Of a stretch of 64,000 nucleotides of DNA, positions 34,800 to 46,473 are shown piece after piece. This DNA comes from Meconema thalassinum (Eukaryota; Arthropoda; Insecta; Orthoptera; Tettigoniidae): contig OX336395.1 of NCBI GenBank assembly GCA_946902985.2, positions 19,322,708-19,386,707 on the forward strand. Reading direction: 5' to 3'. Below the pieces are notes generated by a model. That model searched no databases and was not told the origin of the DNA. It saw only the letters and a list, made by a program, of their open reading frames with translations. Within the stretch, counting starts at the first letter, position 1, and each line of letters begins with the position of its first letter. Made by a program: the position numbers and the translations under genes.

Positions 34800-35104
34800 G
34801 AAATGTATGATGAAGTAGAAAATTGTTTGACACAGTAAAGGAGAAATCAAACATTATTTTAATGGGATATTTTAATGCTTCCGTTGGCTCTCATAATGAT
34901 GTTCAGTATGCTGGTAAGTTTGGCATGGGTGATGGCAATGTGAGAGGAGAAAGATTACTCGAATTCTGTGAGCAACATGAGATGGTAATAACTTACACCT
35001 GTTTCGAAGTTCCCAAGTGAAGACGTTACAACCTGGATTGCACCTGGAGATAGAAGAAGGTTGCTAATTGACTCATCATCGGCGTTAACTCGAATCCGAG
35101 TATA
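34800..35104 (+). pseudogene. Endonuclease fragment of a non-LTR retrotransposon
   Basis: Plus-strand frame with IILMGYFNASVGSHNDVQYA (the usual LMGDFNA motif, Asp replaced by Tyr), RGERLLEFCEQHEMVITYTC and FEVPK. A stop follows, and the RRYTW-like continuation is shifted. The catalytic Asp is lost. It is cut off by the 3' end of the minus-strand element at about 35105. Confidence 0.78.
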
Positions 35105-35116
35105 AATCTTCTTCCT

Positions 35117-36970
35117 TCAGTCCAATTTGTGGATGTGTTTACGGTGACTAAAGAGTCCAATCCTGGCATGGAACAAGCGACCACACAAGTCACATAGTAT
35201 TGCTGGAGGAGGACGTGGTTGGGCTGCTCGAAGTTTCCTAGCTTGACGCTTGGCCTCTTCATGTGTGCGTCGATCCCTTTCAAACGTCTTGACAGTATCC
35301 GAGATGGTACGGCGCCAAGTTGAGCGGTCTTCACCCAGCATGTCCCAGGTTTGTGAATCAAGACCTGTCAATTTCAGGGTCTGATTAAATTGGTCCTTGT
35401 AGCGCCTCTTAGGACCACCATGAGGTCTGGTGCCATAGCATAACTCACCATATAGCATTTGACGAGGTAATCTCACATCATCCATCCGATGGACATGACC
35501 AATCCATCTAAATTGGTGACCTATTATGGATGATTCTATGCTGTTGTTTTGAGCCTTTTCCAGAACAGCAATATTGGTAATGCGGTCTTCCCATTTAATC
35601 CTCAGGATTGATCGAAGTTTTTGTAGGTGGAAACGCTCAAGCTTCCTAAGATCACGTCGGTAAAGGGTCCACGTTTCACAACCATACAACAATGTAGAAA
35701 TGACTACTGCTTTGTACACCATAAGCTTTGTACTCATAGACAGATCTTTATTCATGAAGACCCGGTGCGCTAATCGTCCATACGCTGCGAGGGCTGCGCC
35801 AATTCTCTTATCCACATCCTGCTCACAGGTACAGCTCACAGAAATGGTACTGCCCAGGTACGAGAAGTGGTCAACCTGTTCTAATGGCAAATTTGTGATG
35901 GAGATATTGAACTGAGGAAGAGGTGTGCCTGGTGAAGGTTGTGCCAAGACTTTAGTCTTATTGACATTTATGGTAAGACCAAAGCGATCACATGCACTTT
36001 TGTAACAATTAACTGACTCTTGCAGCTCTTCTGGTGTGAGAGTTGGTGACGCAGCATCATCTGCATACAACATGTTAGTAACCTTAGTAACCTGAGTTTT
36101 CCTCAAGGAGCGGAGACGAGTTAGGTTGAAAAGCCCTCCATCAAAACGATACTTGACCTCCACACCTGGGATGTTTGTGGGTGAATCATAAAGCATTGCA
36201 GCCAAGTACAGCGCAAAAAGCGTTGGAGCCAGTACACATCCTTGTTTCAGTCCATGGGTAATGGGAAATTCATCGGACATCTTATTCTGATGGCAAACCT
36301 GACCTGTCATGCCATCAAGGAGAGCCTTGATTAGATCTACAAAACGCTGAGGGCAACCAAACCGCTTCAGCACTGCCCACATGGCTGGTCTTGGAACCGA
36401 ATCAAATGCCTTTTCCAAGTCTTAAAAGACTAAGAAGAGTGGATTCTGTTGTTCTCTTCATTTTTCTTGTAGCTGTCTCGCACAGAAAATCAAGTCAATT
36501 GTGCTTCTGGAAGTTCTAAATCCGCATTGTGACTCTGGGAGGATTTTCTCAGAGATAACCTTGAGGCGGTTAAGTAGAATTCTTGCAAGAATCTTCCCCA
36601 CAATTGATAGCAGTGATGTACCACGGTAGTTGCCACAAACACTGCGATCACCCTTTTTAAAGATAGTGACGATAGTGGCATTCTTTAGGTCTCCAGGTAC
36701 CTTTCTTGATTCCCATATTCTGAGGATAAGGATGAAAATTCTTGTTTTGAGGGAATGACCTCCTGCTTGAATTAGTTCCAGAGGGATGTTTTCTGGGCCA
36801 GGTGCTTTTCTGGGTTTCAATTGGTTGAGAGCTGCACTGAATTCATGATAAGTAGGAGGTACTGCCAACCACAGTTGTTCAGGTTGTTGCGGCACATCAC
36901 AGAGGAAGTCTTCAGCAGCTTCTGATGGACGATTTAGGAGATTGGAGAAGTGCTCCTTCCAGCGTTCCAA
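35117..36970 (-). pseudogene. Reverse transcriptase with C-terminal zinc finger
   Basis: Motifs in order on the minus strand: LNQLKPRKAPGPENIPLELI, IVTIFKKGDRSVCGNYRGTS, GFRTSRSTIDLIFCARQLQE, DLEKAFDSVPRPAMW, HGLKQGCVLAPTLF and the catalytic YADD (about 36070). These are followed by FSYLGSTIS, STLLYGCETWTLYRR and the cysteine-histidine finger CDLCGRLFHARIGLFSH near the end. The RT copies the element RNA at the nicked target. TGA at 36458 and TAA at 36420 lie between fingers and palm in the same frame. Stop codon TGA at 37043 separates it from the endonuclease part. Confidence 0.92.
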
Positions 36971-37042
36971 GATTTCTTGACTATCAGTAAAGGTAGTAGA
37001 ATTATCTGCGCTTTTCAGTATACCTGATGATGAGCGAGATGG

Positions 37043-38770
37043 TCAATATATTTCCTTGAGTACGGCATAGAAGTTCCTCAAGTCTCGAGCATCCGATAGT
37101 CTCTGCAGTTCCTGAGCCTTCTGTTGCCACCAAGTATTTTTAATCTGCCTTATCTGCGTCTGGCATTTACCCTTGAGTTCCAGTAGTTTATCTCTATTTG
37201 TGTTGGAAGTTGGGTCTTGTAGATGGGCAAGATAGGCATTCCTTTTGGCATTGATGAGAGACAGAATTTCCTCATTGTTGTCATCAAACCAGTCTTGTCT
37301 TTTCCGCACTATAAAACCAATGGTTTCCTCAGCTGACTGTGTGATAATCTTCTGTAATGTGGCCCATTCTTGCTGAATATCATTTGTTACTGGGTTTTCT
37401 GATAACTGGGTGACGATCCTGTTTCCAAAATGTTTGTACATGGATTCATCCTGAAGTTTGGATGTATTAAACTTCTTTCTTGACAAATGTTTGATGTTCC
37501 TAGGTGGTTTAGGTCTGATGGATATCCTGAGCTTACATATAAGAAGTTTATGATCCGTCCAACAATCGTCTATATTCCTTGCTGTTCTGGTAATAAGAGT
37601 GTCCTTCTTATCACATTGCCAGGTAATGATATAATCAAGAATGTGCCAATGTTTGGAACGAGGATGCATCCACGTGGTTTTGAAGCGGTCAGGTAGCCGG
37701 AACTGCGTGTTGGTAATGAAAAGTTCGTGTTCTGCACAAAGACCAAGAAGCAACAGTCCATTGGGATTACATTTTCCATGTCCCTGTTTGCCCATCACAT
37801 TATTCCATAGCCTGTGATCTTTCCCAACTCTGGCATTGAAGTCACCGAGGAGCAAGAGTTTATCTGCAGATGGTACCTTGGAGATGATTTCACTTAGCTG
37901 ATTATAGAACTGAGCCTTTACTTCATCATCATAATCTAAGGTAGGAGCATAGGCAGAGATGAGTGTCATAAAGGAACCTCCTGAGAGTGGAATGCGGAGA
38001 GTCATGAGCCTTTCGCTGATTGCAATGGGCGTAAGTTGGTGATAATTTACCAGTTTGGTCTTCACAGCGAAGCCCACACCATGAATACGACATTCACCCT
38101 CCTCCTTTCCTTTCCAGAAGATGGTATATCCTGTTCCAGATTCAGTAATCTTGCCTTCAGAAGACAGTCTAGTTTCACTGAGAGCAGCAATGTCAACGTT
38201 GAGTCTTGATAACTCATGGGTTACGAGAGCTGACCTTCTCTCAGTTCTAATGTTATTGTCCAAATCAAGCAAGGTTCTGATGTTCCATGATCCAATAATC
38301 AATTTGTGATTCTTTGCTGTTTTTGAGTTTCGACCGCATGAGGGGTGACCTGCTGAGTGCGGTTGCCCAGCCGGACCAAGATTGTGACTTCCGATGTTTA
38401 GCCCACCTTTTCTAGGGCCTTCCCCATGTGGGGTGGGCAGCGGTGATCCTAAATAGGCCTGCCCAAACACAGATGCAGGACCGAATTCCTGAGTAGTCAC
38501 AGAGTCTCCGGAAGACGACCATCACACATCTGCTGCCAACGTGCAGGTCCGAACTAGGGGCTTCCAGTTACTCCCGAAACCTGCCCCCACCGTCCATATC
38601 CCATCGCCGTTGGACTTTGAAAAGTGACGTTCGGAAGAAGTGCCACTGGCGTGAATTTGTTTAGGGTGGATCTCAGCTTGCCAGGACGAGACCCACACAC
38701 TATGATCTCTGAACCTTATCCTGCGGCTCACAAAGAATGAGACATGCAGGATCGAACACAGAGACTGCAA
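37043..38770 (-). pseudogene. Apurinic-type endonuclease domain of the same element
   Basis: The frame from 38500 (GTG, so not a true start) contains HKLIIGSWNIRTLLD, IAALSETRL, LLLLGDFNARVGKD and DDCWTDHKLLICKLRI, the conserved motifs of the EEP endonuclease fold with catalytic Glu, Asp and His present. Upstream the frame continues past a TGA at 38522-38524 into a Ser/Trp-rich leader up to at least 38770. The C-terminal 150 residues are a basic, helical linker towards the RT. The family nicks DNA for target-primed reverse transcription. Confidence 0.9.
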
Positions 38771-39035
38771 CGAACTGCCGCATACTCAAGTACTACTGAG
38801 GTGCGCCTTTACAGCCAGTCCGTCTGGCGTGGCCTCTTCCGCCTCTATGACCGTTAGGAGCCATGAGAGTGATTGGCTCCTCCTCCGCTCATTTTGCCGC
38901 TGGGCCTTACCTGCCCATCATAACTAGGGACAATAGTTTGCCCTATTAAACCTGAGCAATAGGCTGCCCCTTCCGCCAACCACACAGTGCCAGAGTTCAT
39001 CTCTTTCACTGCAGGTACCGTTGAGGACTTCACCG

Positions 39036-40057
39036 TAACACTGTATAACACTACACTAGGAGCTACTGCACCACACTGCCCCACTACACTAGTAGCAATA
39101 CCAACACTGTATAACACTACACTAGGAGCTACTGCACCACACTGCCCCACTCCACTAGCAACAATACCAACACTGTATAACACTACACTAGGAGCTATTG
39201 CACCACACTGCCCCACTCCACTAGTAACAATACCAACACTGTATAACACTACACTAGGAGCTACTGCACCACACTGCCCCACTCCACTAGTAACAATACC
39301 AACACTGTATAACACTACACTAGGTGCTATTGCACCACACTGCCCCACTCCACTAGTAGCAATACCAACACTGTATAACACTACACTAGTAGCTATTGCA
39401 CCACACTGCCCCACTCCACTAGTAGCAATACCAACACTGTATAACACTACACTAGGAGCTATTGCACCACACTGCCCCACTCCACTAGTAGCAATACCAA
39501 CACTGTATAACACTACACTAGGAGCTATTGCACCACACTGCCCCACTACACTAGTAGCAATACCAACACTGTATAACACTACACTAGGAGCTACTGCACC
39601 ACCCTGCCCCACTACACTAGTAGCAATACCAACACTGTATAACACTACACTAGGAGCTACTGCACCACACTGCCCCACTACACTAGTAGCAATACCAACA
39701 CTGTATAACACTACACTAGGAGCTACTGCACCACACTGCCCCACTACACTAGTAGTAATACCAACACTGTATAACACTACACTAGGAGCTATTGCACCAC
39801 ACTGCCCCACTCCACTAGTAGCAATACCAACACTGTATAACACTACACTAGGAGCTACTGCACCACACTGCCCCACTCCACTAGTAGCAATACCAACACT
39901 GTATAACACTACACTAGGAGCTATTGCAGCACACTGCCCCACTCCACTAGGAACAATACCAACACTGTATAACACTACACTAGGGGCTATTGCACCACAC
40001 TGCCCCAGTACACTAGTAGCAATACCAACACGGTATAACACTACACTAGGAGCAAAT
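39036..40057. repeat. 66-bp minisatellite, about 15.5 copies
   Basis: The unit is built around ACACTGTATAACACTACACT and GCACCACACTGCCCCACT. Frames of 357 codons on the plus strand and 395 on the minus strand run through it only because 66 is divisible by three. The 22-residue repeats are YNTTLGATAPHCPTTLVAIP (+2) and VLYSVGIATSVVGQCGAIAP (+2). I do not call a gene. Confidence 0.95.
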
Positions 40058-40124
40058 TGACTACATCATAGTTAAACAAAGATATAGGAACCAAGTGAAA
40101 GCCAGCATAGTTCCCCTGGAGCGG

Positions 40125-41757
40125 AAATTGATAGTGATCACATCCTAGTTGCAGTTAAATGTTATATAAGGTTCAAGTAGAATGAAATATTTGGACAAAA
40201 GAGATGGTGTTTAAATAAGCTTCAGGATCCTAATGTAGTGCAAAAATTTAAAGATGTTAGATAATTGGTTAAGGATGAGACTTTAGGATGGGATTATATA
40301 AGAAATGGCTTAGAAACAGCTGCAACGGAAGTACTAGGCAAAAGGAAATTGGAACCAAAAAAGAAATAGTTGACCTAGGACATCCTAGAGCTTATTGAAT
40401 AAAGGAACAATTTTAGAAATGTAGACACTCAAGCGTATAAGTCTCTAAAGAATAAAATAACAAGGAAATGTCGCAAGGAGAAAGAAAATTGGATGAAGCG
40501 GGTATGGGTGGGTATTGAGGATGAACTGAAGAATGGGAAACCTAACAAAGCTTATTTTAAAGTGAAATCTTTGAGCTATCAAAAACCCATCAGTAGCAAC
40601 GTAGTTAAGGATTCCAAAGGGAAACTATTGTTTGAAAATGAAAAGGTATGTGAGCGATGGAAGAAATACCTTGAAGATTTGTGTGATGGACCAGTTATTA
40701 CTGACAATAGTATTTATATAGAAGATGAAGAACTAATTGAAGAAGATGATAAAGGGCCAACTATAACTAAAGCAGAGTTTTATGCAGCACTCACTAAACT
40801 GAAAGGAAATACAGCAACTGGTGTTGATAACATTCCTGCAGAGCTCTTAAAATGTTGTGATGTAAACATTAAGGAATGCCTTTTTCAAATCGTTACTAAA
40901 TGCTATGAGGATGGAATTGTACCTACTGATTTTATTAAAATTCGAACAATCACACTACCCAAGCAAGGAAATGCTTGTGAATGTTCTAATTATAGAACAT
41001 TAGCCATTCTTTCAAATGCATCAAAGATTTTATTGATCATCATCAAAGATAGACTAAGCAAGGAAATTTAACAACATCTGGATAGTGATCAGTGTGGATT
41101 TTGAACAAGGAAAGGGACTAGGGAGGTTATCCATGCATTACATCAGATTTTAGAAAGAAGACTGGAAGTTAATCAAAAAACCTATATATTATTCATTGAT
41201 ATAGAAAAGGCATTTGATAATGTTGATTGGAAAACCTTATTTCTTACATTTGCCAAAGTCCAGATTGACTGAGAAGACAGACGCCTCATTCTGAACTTAT
41301 ATAAAAATCAAACTACCGAAATAATAGGTAATGGCAATAATGGGGAAGCAAAAATAAGATGATGTGTAAGACAGGGTTGTACACTATCACCCTACCTTTT
41401 TAATATCTATATAGAAGCTGCAGTATATACATTAAAAGAGAAAACAAAAGGATTAACATTTAATGGATTACAGGTTCATAGCATTCGCTTTGCAGATGAT
41501 ATTGCACTTTTAGCAAACTCTGCATGTGAAATGAATAGAATGTTAAAGGTTTTTCGGAAATCCTTAGGAAAATTCGGGCTAAGAGTTAATTCTCGGAAGA
41601 CAAAATTAATGGTGGTTGATAAAAAGAAACAACCAATTTTATCTAATATAATGTTATATGATAGTGCCATTGAACGAGTATTGGAATTTTCCTATTTGGG
41701 AAGTGTGATTAATTATGACAACAGATGCATCTCAGAAATTAAGAAAAGAATAGCGTT
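40125..41757 (+). pseudogene. Non-LTR retrotransposon RT relic, main piece
   Basis: Begins at the endonuclease end (SDHILVAVK) and runs through a linker (KEKENWMKRVWVGIEDEL). RT motifs are LKGNTATGVDNIPAELLK, CECSNYRTLAILS (NYR of the RT fingers), SDQCGF, LFIDIEKAFDNVDWKTL, VRQGCTLSPYLFNIYIE, the catalytic FADD (IRFADDIALLAN, about 41490) and FSYLGSVINYD. Several single stops and few indels: a moderately young relic. It is interrupted at 41757 by a 461-bp insertion and resumes at 42219. Confidence 0.9.
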
Positions 41758-42225
41758 CGTCACATCGCTCATAATTGATTCAGTCAAATTTAAATTTATT
41801 TTCTGCCGTTTCAATACAGTTAAAATCTTGGTTTATAAAAGATCCATGTTTTGGGACATTTAAAAAGTCCCTTCTTCAGTCTACTGAGTGACTTAAAGAT
41901 AACATTATACACCATTAAGAAAATCGATAGAAAAACATGGAGAAAAACACACTTTTTGTATAATATGCATTCTACTTGCTAAACTCTGTCAAAAATATGC
42001 TATCATATTGCGTACCTATGTACATAAATAGTTGGTACATTAAACACATATAAGTATAAAAACACTATACAACACTACTACGGATGGCTTTGATTAGCCT
42101 TGCTGAAAATATTGTGCACTGTGAAGATTTCCTTAATATAACAAATGGGGGCATTGTTAAAAAATGATTTAATTGAGTCAGATAAGTCAATTGATGGAGG
42201 CTTGTTGTTGTGCATCTGTAGCGTT
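41758..42225. mobile_element. 461-bp insertion with TAGCGTT target duplication
   Basis: TAGCGTT stands at 41751-41757 and 42219-42225, and the RT relic resumes immediately after (ALAKKAFQNKKNLL). The insert is AT-rich and noncoding and contains GGGACATTTAAAAAGTCCCT and TTCTTCAGTCTACTGAGTGA, reminiscent of Penelope-like or SINE ends. The family is not certain. Confidence 0.65.
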
Positions 42226-42672
42226 GGCGAAGAAAGCCTTTCAAAATAAGAAGAATTTGCTGCTCAATGGCCACCTCAACTTGAAGATAAGGAAGTTATT
42301 TCTCAAGACCTTTGTTTGGAGTGTGTGAAACATGGTTGTGAAACATGGACACTTGGGAAAAGAGAAGAATCAAAACTTGAGGCAGCTGAAATGTGGTTTT
42401 GGAGACGAATGACCCGAATAAGTTGGATGGAAAGAAAGACAAATGAGCTTGTTCTGAACCAAATTCAGGAGAATCGATGTCTGTTGAACACCATCAAGAA
42501 AAGGAATGAAAAATCCATGGGATACATACTCAGACATGACACTCTCCTCCAGGTAATCTTTAAGGAAAAACTTTGGGGAAAACACCAAGGGGACGACCAA
42601 GACAATCGTATCTCAAGAACATTGTCAAGGAGATGGAATGTGACTCTATGCCAATATGAAGAGGACTGCTGA
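42219..42672 (+). pseudogene. Non-LTR RT relic, C-terminal piece
   Basis: After the insertion the coding continues: KKAFQNKKNLLLNGH, VKHGCETWTLGKREESKLEA, MWFWRRMTRISWMERKTN, RCLLNTIKKRNEKSMGYILR. This is the conserved C-terminal block of many insect non-LTR RTs (CETWT, then W.RRM, then GH.LR). One frameshift lies at about 42335. Confidence 0.87.
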
Positions 42673-42769
42673 AGACCGTTAGAAATGGCTGCAACGACAA
42701 GGCTTTAAGCTTTTAGAAGCTGATGATGATGATGAAACAAATGGAAGGGATGACTGCCGCGTTATGTAA

Positions 42770-43920
42770 AGACAAGTTCAGTGAACAAGAATCTGAGGAA
42801 CAAGGGTAGTTGTAATAAGTATCAGACTGTTCTTGATGGAATAAAGATCGAGAGGAAAACGTTCGTGGCATATTTAGTATAAATAAAGCTTTGTATAATG
42901 TTAATTGGAGAAATTGCTTGACAGTTTGAAAAGTTTCGGAATACAATTCAGGATTCTGAGTGTGTCTACAACCAGCTGGTGTTTATTAGATTCGACACTC
43001 ATGTGAGAGTGACTGGTATTTAGAACGATATAAGGTAAGACTGCATTTTATCATTCATACTATTGAATTCATTCATTCGTTTATTTGCAATTGGGGGTGT
43101 GTCCCCCGGTGTCAAATTAGATATACATAACAAATAAATAACTGTAACAAATAAATAATCTTTAGATATGGCAAGTAACGAAGGAAATGCCAAAGAGATT
43201 TAAAGTAGAATTGAGGACGAAGATAAAGTAATTTTGACTCGGTGACTTACTAACGACAATATCAACTTAGCCTCATCACCAGAGGATTTGATCATGTTTC
43301 TAATCGGTGTGTACTAGGTGTTAAGGAAATATATCACAATAAATTCATTGTATTTGAAACAGAATAAACTGAATGCAGCAGGAAGATTTAAAATAAAAAT
43401 AATGAAATCAATTGGCTGTTGAAACACTAAGAGACTTTGGTGACTCCAACTTGGGCACAGAATGGGCAAAGCAAATAAGATATAAATATTGGGTTGACAT
43501 CTGTTTAAATGAAATATAGATTTAGGTATTAAAAAGTCATTTTTGAAGCCATTGCCTGGAGGTTGGCGTTAAATGGATGCGAAACTTGGATTGTTTTTGC
43601 TGCAGAATATATAAAAATATTTGATTGTGGTGTTGCAGGAAAATAGTGATGATTAAAAGATTAAATATAGTACTTAATGAAGGGTATTAGGACGAGAGGG
43701 GGAAGGTAAATGATTCTGACGAGTGGTTATGAATAAAAGAGATAGCTTGGTATGGCACATACTAAGGCAACTGGAATTGAAACCTTACAGTTATGGAAGG
43801 ACGGGTCGAGGACAAGAAATCTAGGGGATAACCAAGATTAGTTAATTTTGAACGAATTCCTTCGGATGTAGCGTGAGTAGGTTCTGCGGGGATAGAATGG
43901 TAACCTCAAGAAAGAGTGAC
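42770..43920 (+). pseudogene. Heavily decayed non-LTR RT relic
   Basis: Scattered plus-strand matches: IKLCIMLIGEIA near 42890 (RT palm A region), CETWIVFAAEY near 43600 and VMEGRVEDKKSRG near 43790. The last of these matches the VMEGRVEDKNCRGRP tail of the minus-strand relic at 48140. Many stops. It probably belongs to the same family as 47979-49010. Confidence 0.6.
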
Positions 43921-45095
43921 GTCACTCAACATATACGCCGCCCGTGCGAAAGCTCAGCCACTTTTGCACGTGCGTATACGGATTTATTTAAGTAAATGCA
44001 TCGATTTGTGCAAGAAGTGAAAACTCTTACTCTATTTCATCACTTTTAGGATATTTTGCCAGGTTTGACATACCTCTGAGGTACTTATGTCAGATATTTT
44101 GAAACATCGATTATTAATTTAGAATAACAGTGCACAAAGTGTGAATTTGTTGACGTCTAAATACAGGTCGAGATATTGAGTCGTTGGGGGTGGGAATTCC
44201 TTATTTTATGTTCCCAGCTACAGTACGTGGTTAGACGGGAGTCATATGGTGGTGAGCCAAGAATTGGATAAATGTTCGCTATAAGGAGTGATTAATCTTA
44301 AAGAGTTACCACTTTCTGTATATTATAACAAGCCACCGTTATATAAAGTATCTGATAATTTCTTGGACCCAAAGCTAATCACCGACACATAATTTACGTA
44401 GCCCTAAATGACCATTCATCAGCGATGTATTCAAGAGTGAAGCATAATAGCCCATCTGGTTTCGAAATCACATGATTTGCAGATCCAAAATTCCCTCCTT
44501 CATCCAAATGCCAGCATGGCTATTCTGTAGGGATTATAATATGGTTTATTCTGGCACCTGTACGAGCATGCACTTCCTAAGTTAGATTGATTTCAGTTGT
44601 CCAGATTCTATTAAATAGTCATATCCCCGTACATCCATGTTGTTAAAAGCAGCCAATGTGGTGTGAAATAAGATGAACACTTTAACTGCGAGTATGAATT
44701 AGCACACAATTTCCGCAACCATTCAATAATTTCAATTATTTAACTGATCAAGGACCAAATTGACTTTTGACACACAGAATGTGTCTGGAAATAAGTTGCA
44801 ATTTCCATGTATAATCATTACTTTTGAAATAGATACGGATTTCATATTTACGAAGGAAAGCTATGACTCCATACACTCTAACGTGTCACACCATTTCGTT
44901 TGCATAGTATATAATTAATTTGAATATATTCAGACTGTATAAAAAACATAGCATTGAATATTAAAAACGAGTTCAGTTCCAGGTATTAGATAAGGGCAGT
45001 ATTCCTGATAGTGATATTAATGAATGTTGGTCCAGTTATCATTATTTTCATAAGTTTGATCTCTGGATTTTGAAAGTTTTATTCACATTTCTCAG
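43921..45095. other. Unannotated DNA upstream of the zinc-finger exon
   Basis: No recognised domain, no tandem array. I cannot find an upstream exon or promoter for the zinc-finger gene here, although small exons could be missed. Confidence 0.45.
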
Positions 45096-45149
45096 ATAAT
45101 TCAACGTAATTATCAGTGCATTGCATTGTATTACTACCAATGATTTCAG

Positions 45150-46230
45150 GCTGGGATGTCCTGATACTACGGATCCTGCTGTAAGGAAGATATACGCTTT
45201 ACGTTATACTCGAGGACAGAATACTAGCACTGAACGTGAAAGGCATATTACAAATCAACAAAATTTGAAGACTAAACTTTTAACCCATACTGCTGAGATG
45301 CGATACCCGTGTAACACATGTGAAGCCAAATTTGCCTGCAAACGTCATTTGAAGATACACCTGTTAACCCATACTGGGGAGAAGCGTTACTCGTGTAGAA
45401 CATGCGAAGCCAAATTTAGTCAGGATGGATCTTTGAAGACACACATGTTAACTCATACTGGCGAGAAACGTTACTCGTGTGGAACATGCGAAGCCAAATT
45501 TATTCATAAAGGTAATATGAAGGCCCACATGTTAACCCATACTGGGGAGAAGCCATTCTCGTGTAGCACATGCGGGGTAAAATTTGCCTACAAAAATGTT
45601 TTGAAGAGACACATGTTTACTCATACTCGTGAGAAGCCGTATTCGTGTAGCATTTGCAAAGCCACGTTTGCCCTTAAGGATTATTTGAAGGCACACGTGT
45701 TAACCCATGGTGAGAGGCAATACTCGTGTACCAAATGCGAAGCCAAATTTGTCCGCAAAATTTATTTGAAAACACACATGACAACCCATAGTGGTGAGAC
45801 GCGTTACTTGTGTGGGATATGCGAAGCCAAATTTGCCAGCAAAGTCTATTTGAAGAAACACATGTTAAGCCATACTGGTGAGAAGCGATACTCGTGTAGC
45901 ACGTGCGAAGCCAAATATAGTCAAATAGGTCATTTGAAGACACACATGTTAACCCATACTGGGGAGAAGCCATTCTCGTGTAACACATGCGAAGCTAAAT
46001 TTGTCTGCAAAGTTTATTTGAAAAGACACATGTTAACCCATACTGGGAAGAAGCCTTTCTCGTGTAGCACATGCTCAGCCAAATATATTCAGAATGGTAG
46101 TTTGAAGAGACATATGTTAACCCATACTGGTGAGAAGCTATACTCGTGTAGCACATGCGGATCCAAATTTGCCCGCAAATATGTTTTGAAGAAACACAAG
46201 TTAACCCATAGTTGTGAGAAGACCAAGTAG
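45150..46230 (+). CDS. C2H2 zinc-finger protein, 11 fingers, probable terminal exon
   Basis: Open frame to the TAG at 46228, with eleven tandem fingers of the type C-x2-C-x12-H-x3-H joined by HTGEK-like linkers, from CNTCEAKF (about 45313) to the last near 46210. Such proteins bind DNA in the nucleus and are usually transcription regulators. The linker between fingers 5 and 6 is one residue short (THGERQY). The phrase CEAKF recurs in six fingers, suggesting lineage-specific finger duplication. A half-finger remnant (LKTKLLTH) precedes finger 1. The open frame begins at 45100 but has no ATG before residue 60 (ATG at 45298). TTTCAG at 45144-45149 is a plausible splice acceptor, so I favour a last exon over a complete gene. 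No BTB, ZAD or KRAB-like part is visible. The frame is undamaged. Confidence 0.85.
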
Positions 46231-46473
46231 CATATGCCAAACCATTTTTGTTATCAAACGAGCTTTCAAGGTGCACATTTTAAACCTTAACTTCCTTCAT
46301 GTACCATGTACGTTGCAAAATATATTGAGAAGGGGCATTAATTAATTGCTTGGCACCAAAAGATTACTTATCCCTTTTGACGCCCAGCAATTAATAAGTG
46401 TATATCCTAAAATTACCAAGCCAAGCTTAGTGAAATTACAAGTGTTACAAAAATTATCTCCCACCTATATTTA
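46231..46473. other. Likely 3' untranslated region and spacer
   Basis: No AATAAA in the 240 bases after the stop. The 1.5-kb repeat begins at 46474, so a polyadenylation site may lie within or beyond that repeat. Confidence 0.35.

Larger units (their letters stand above)
35105..38850 (-). mobile_element. Near full-length non-LTR retrotransposon, one ORF
   Basis: The coding sequence runs in a single minus-strand frame from at least 38770 to 35117, with endonuclease, RT and a C-terminal zinc finger in order. In-frame stops at 38522, 37043, 36458 and 36420 interrupt it, but there is no frameshift. The I, Nimb or CR1-like groups are possible; I cannot decide by eye. Confidence 0.85.

Noticed and set aside
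38854..40060. Long opposed frames (357 codons plus, 395 codons minus) as repetitive proteins
   Set aside because: They exist only because a 66-bp tandem unit keeps frames open. There is no signal peptide, no domain, and no gene structure around them.
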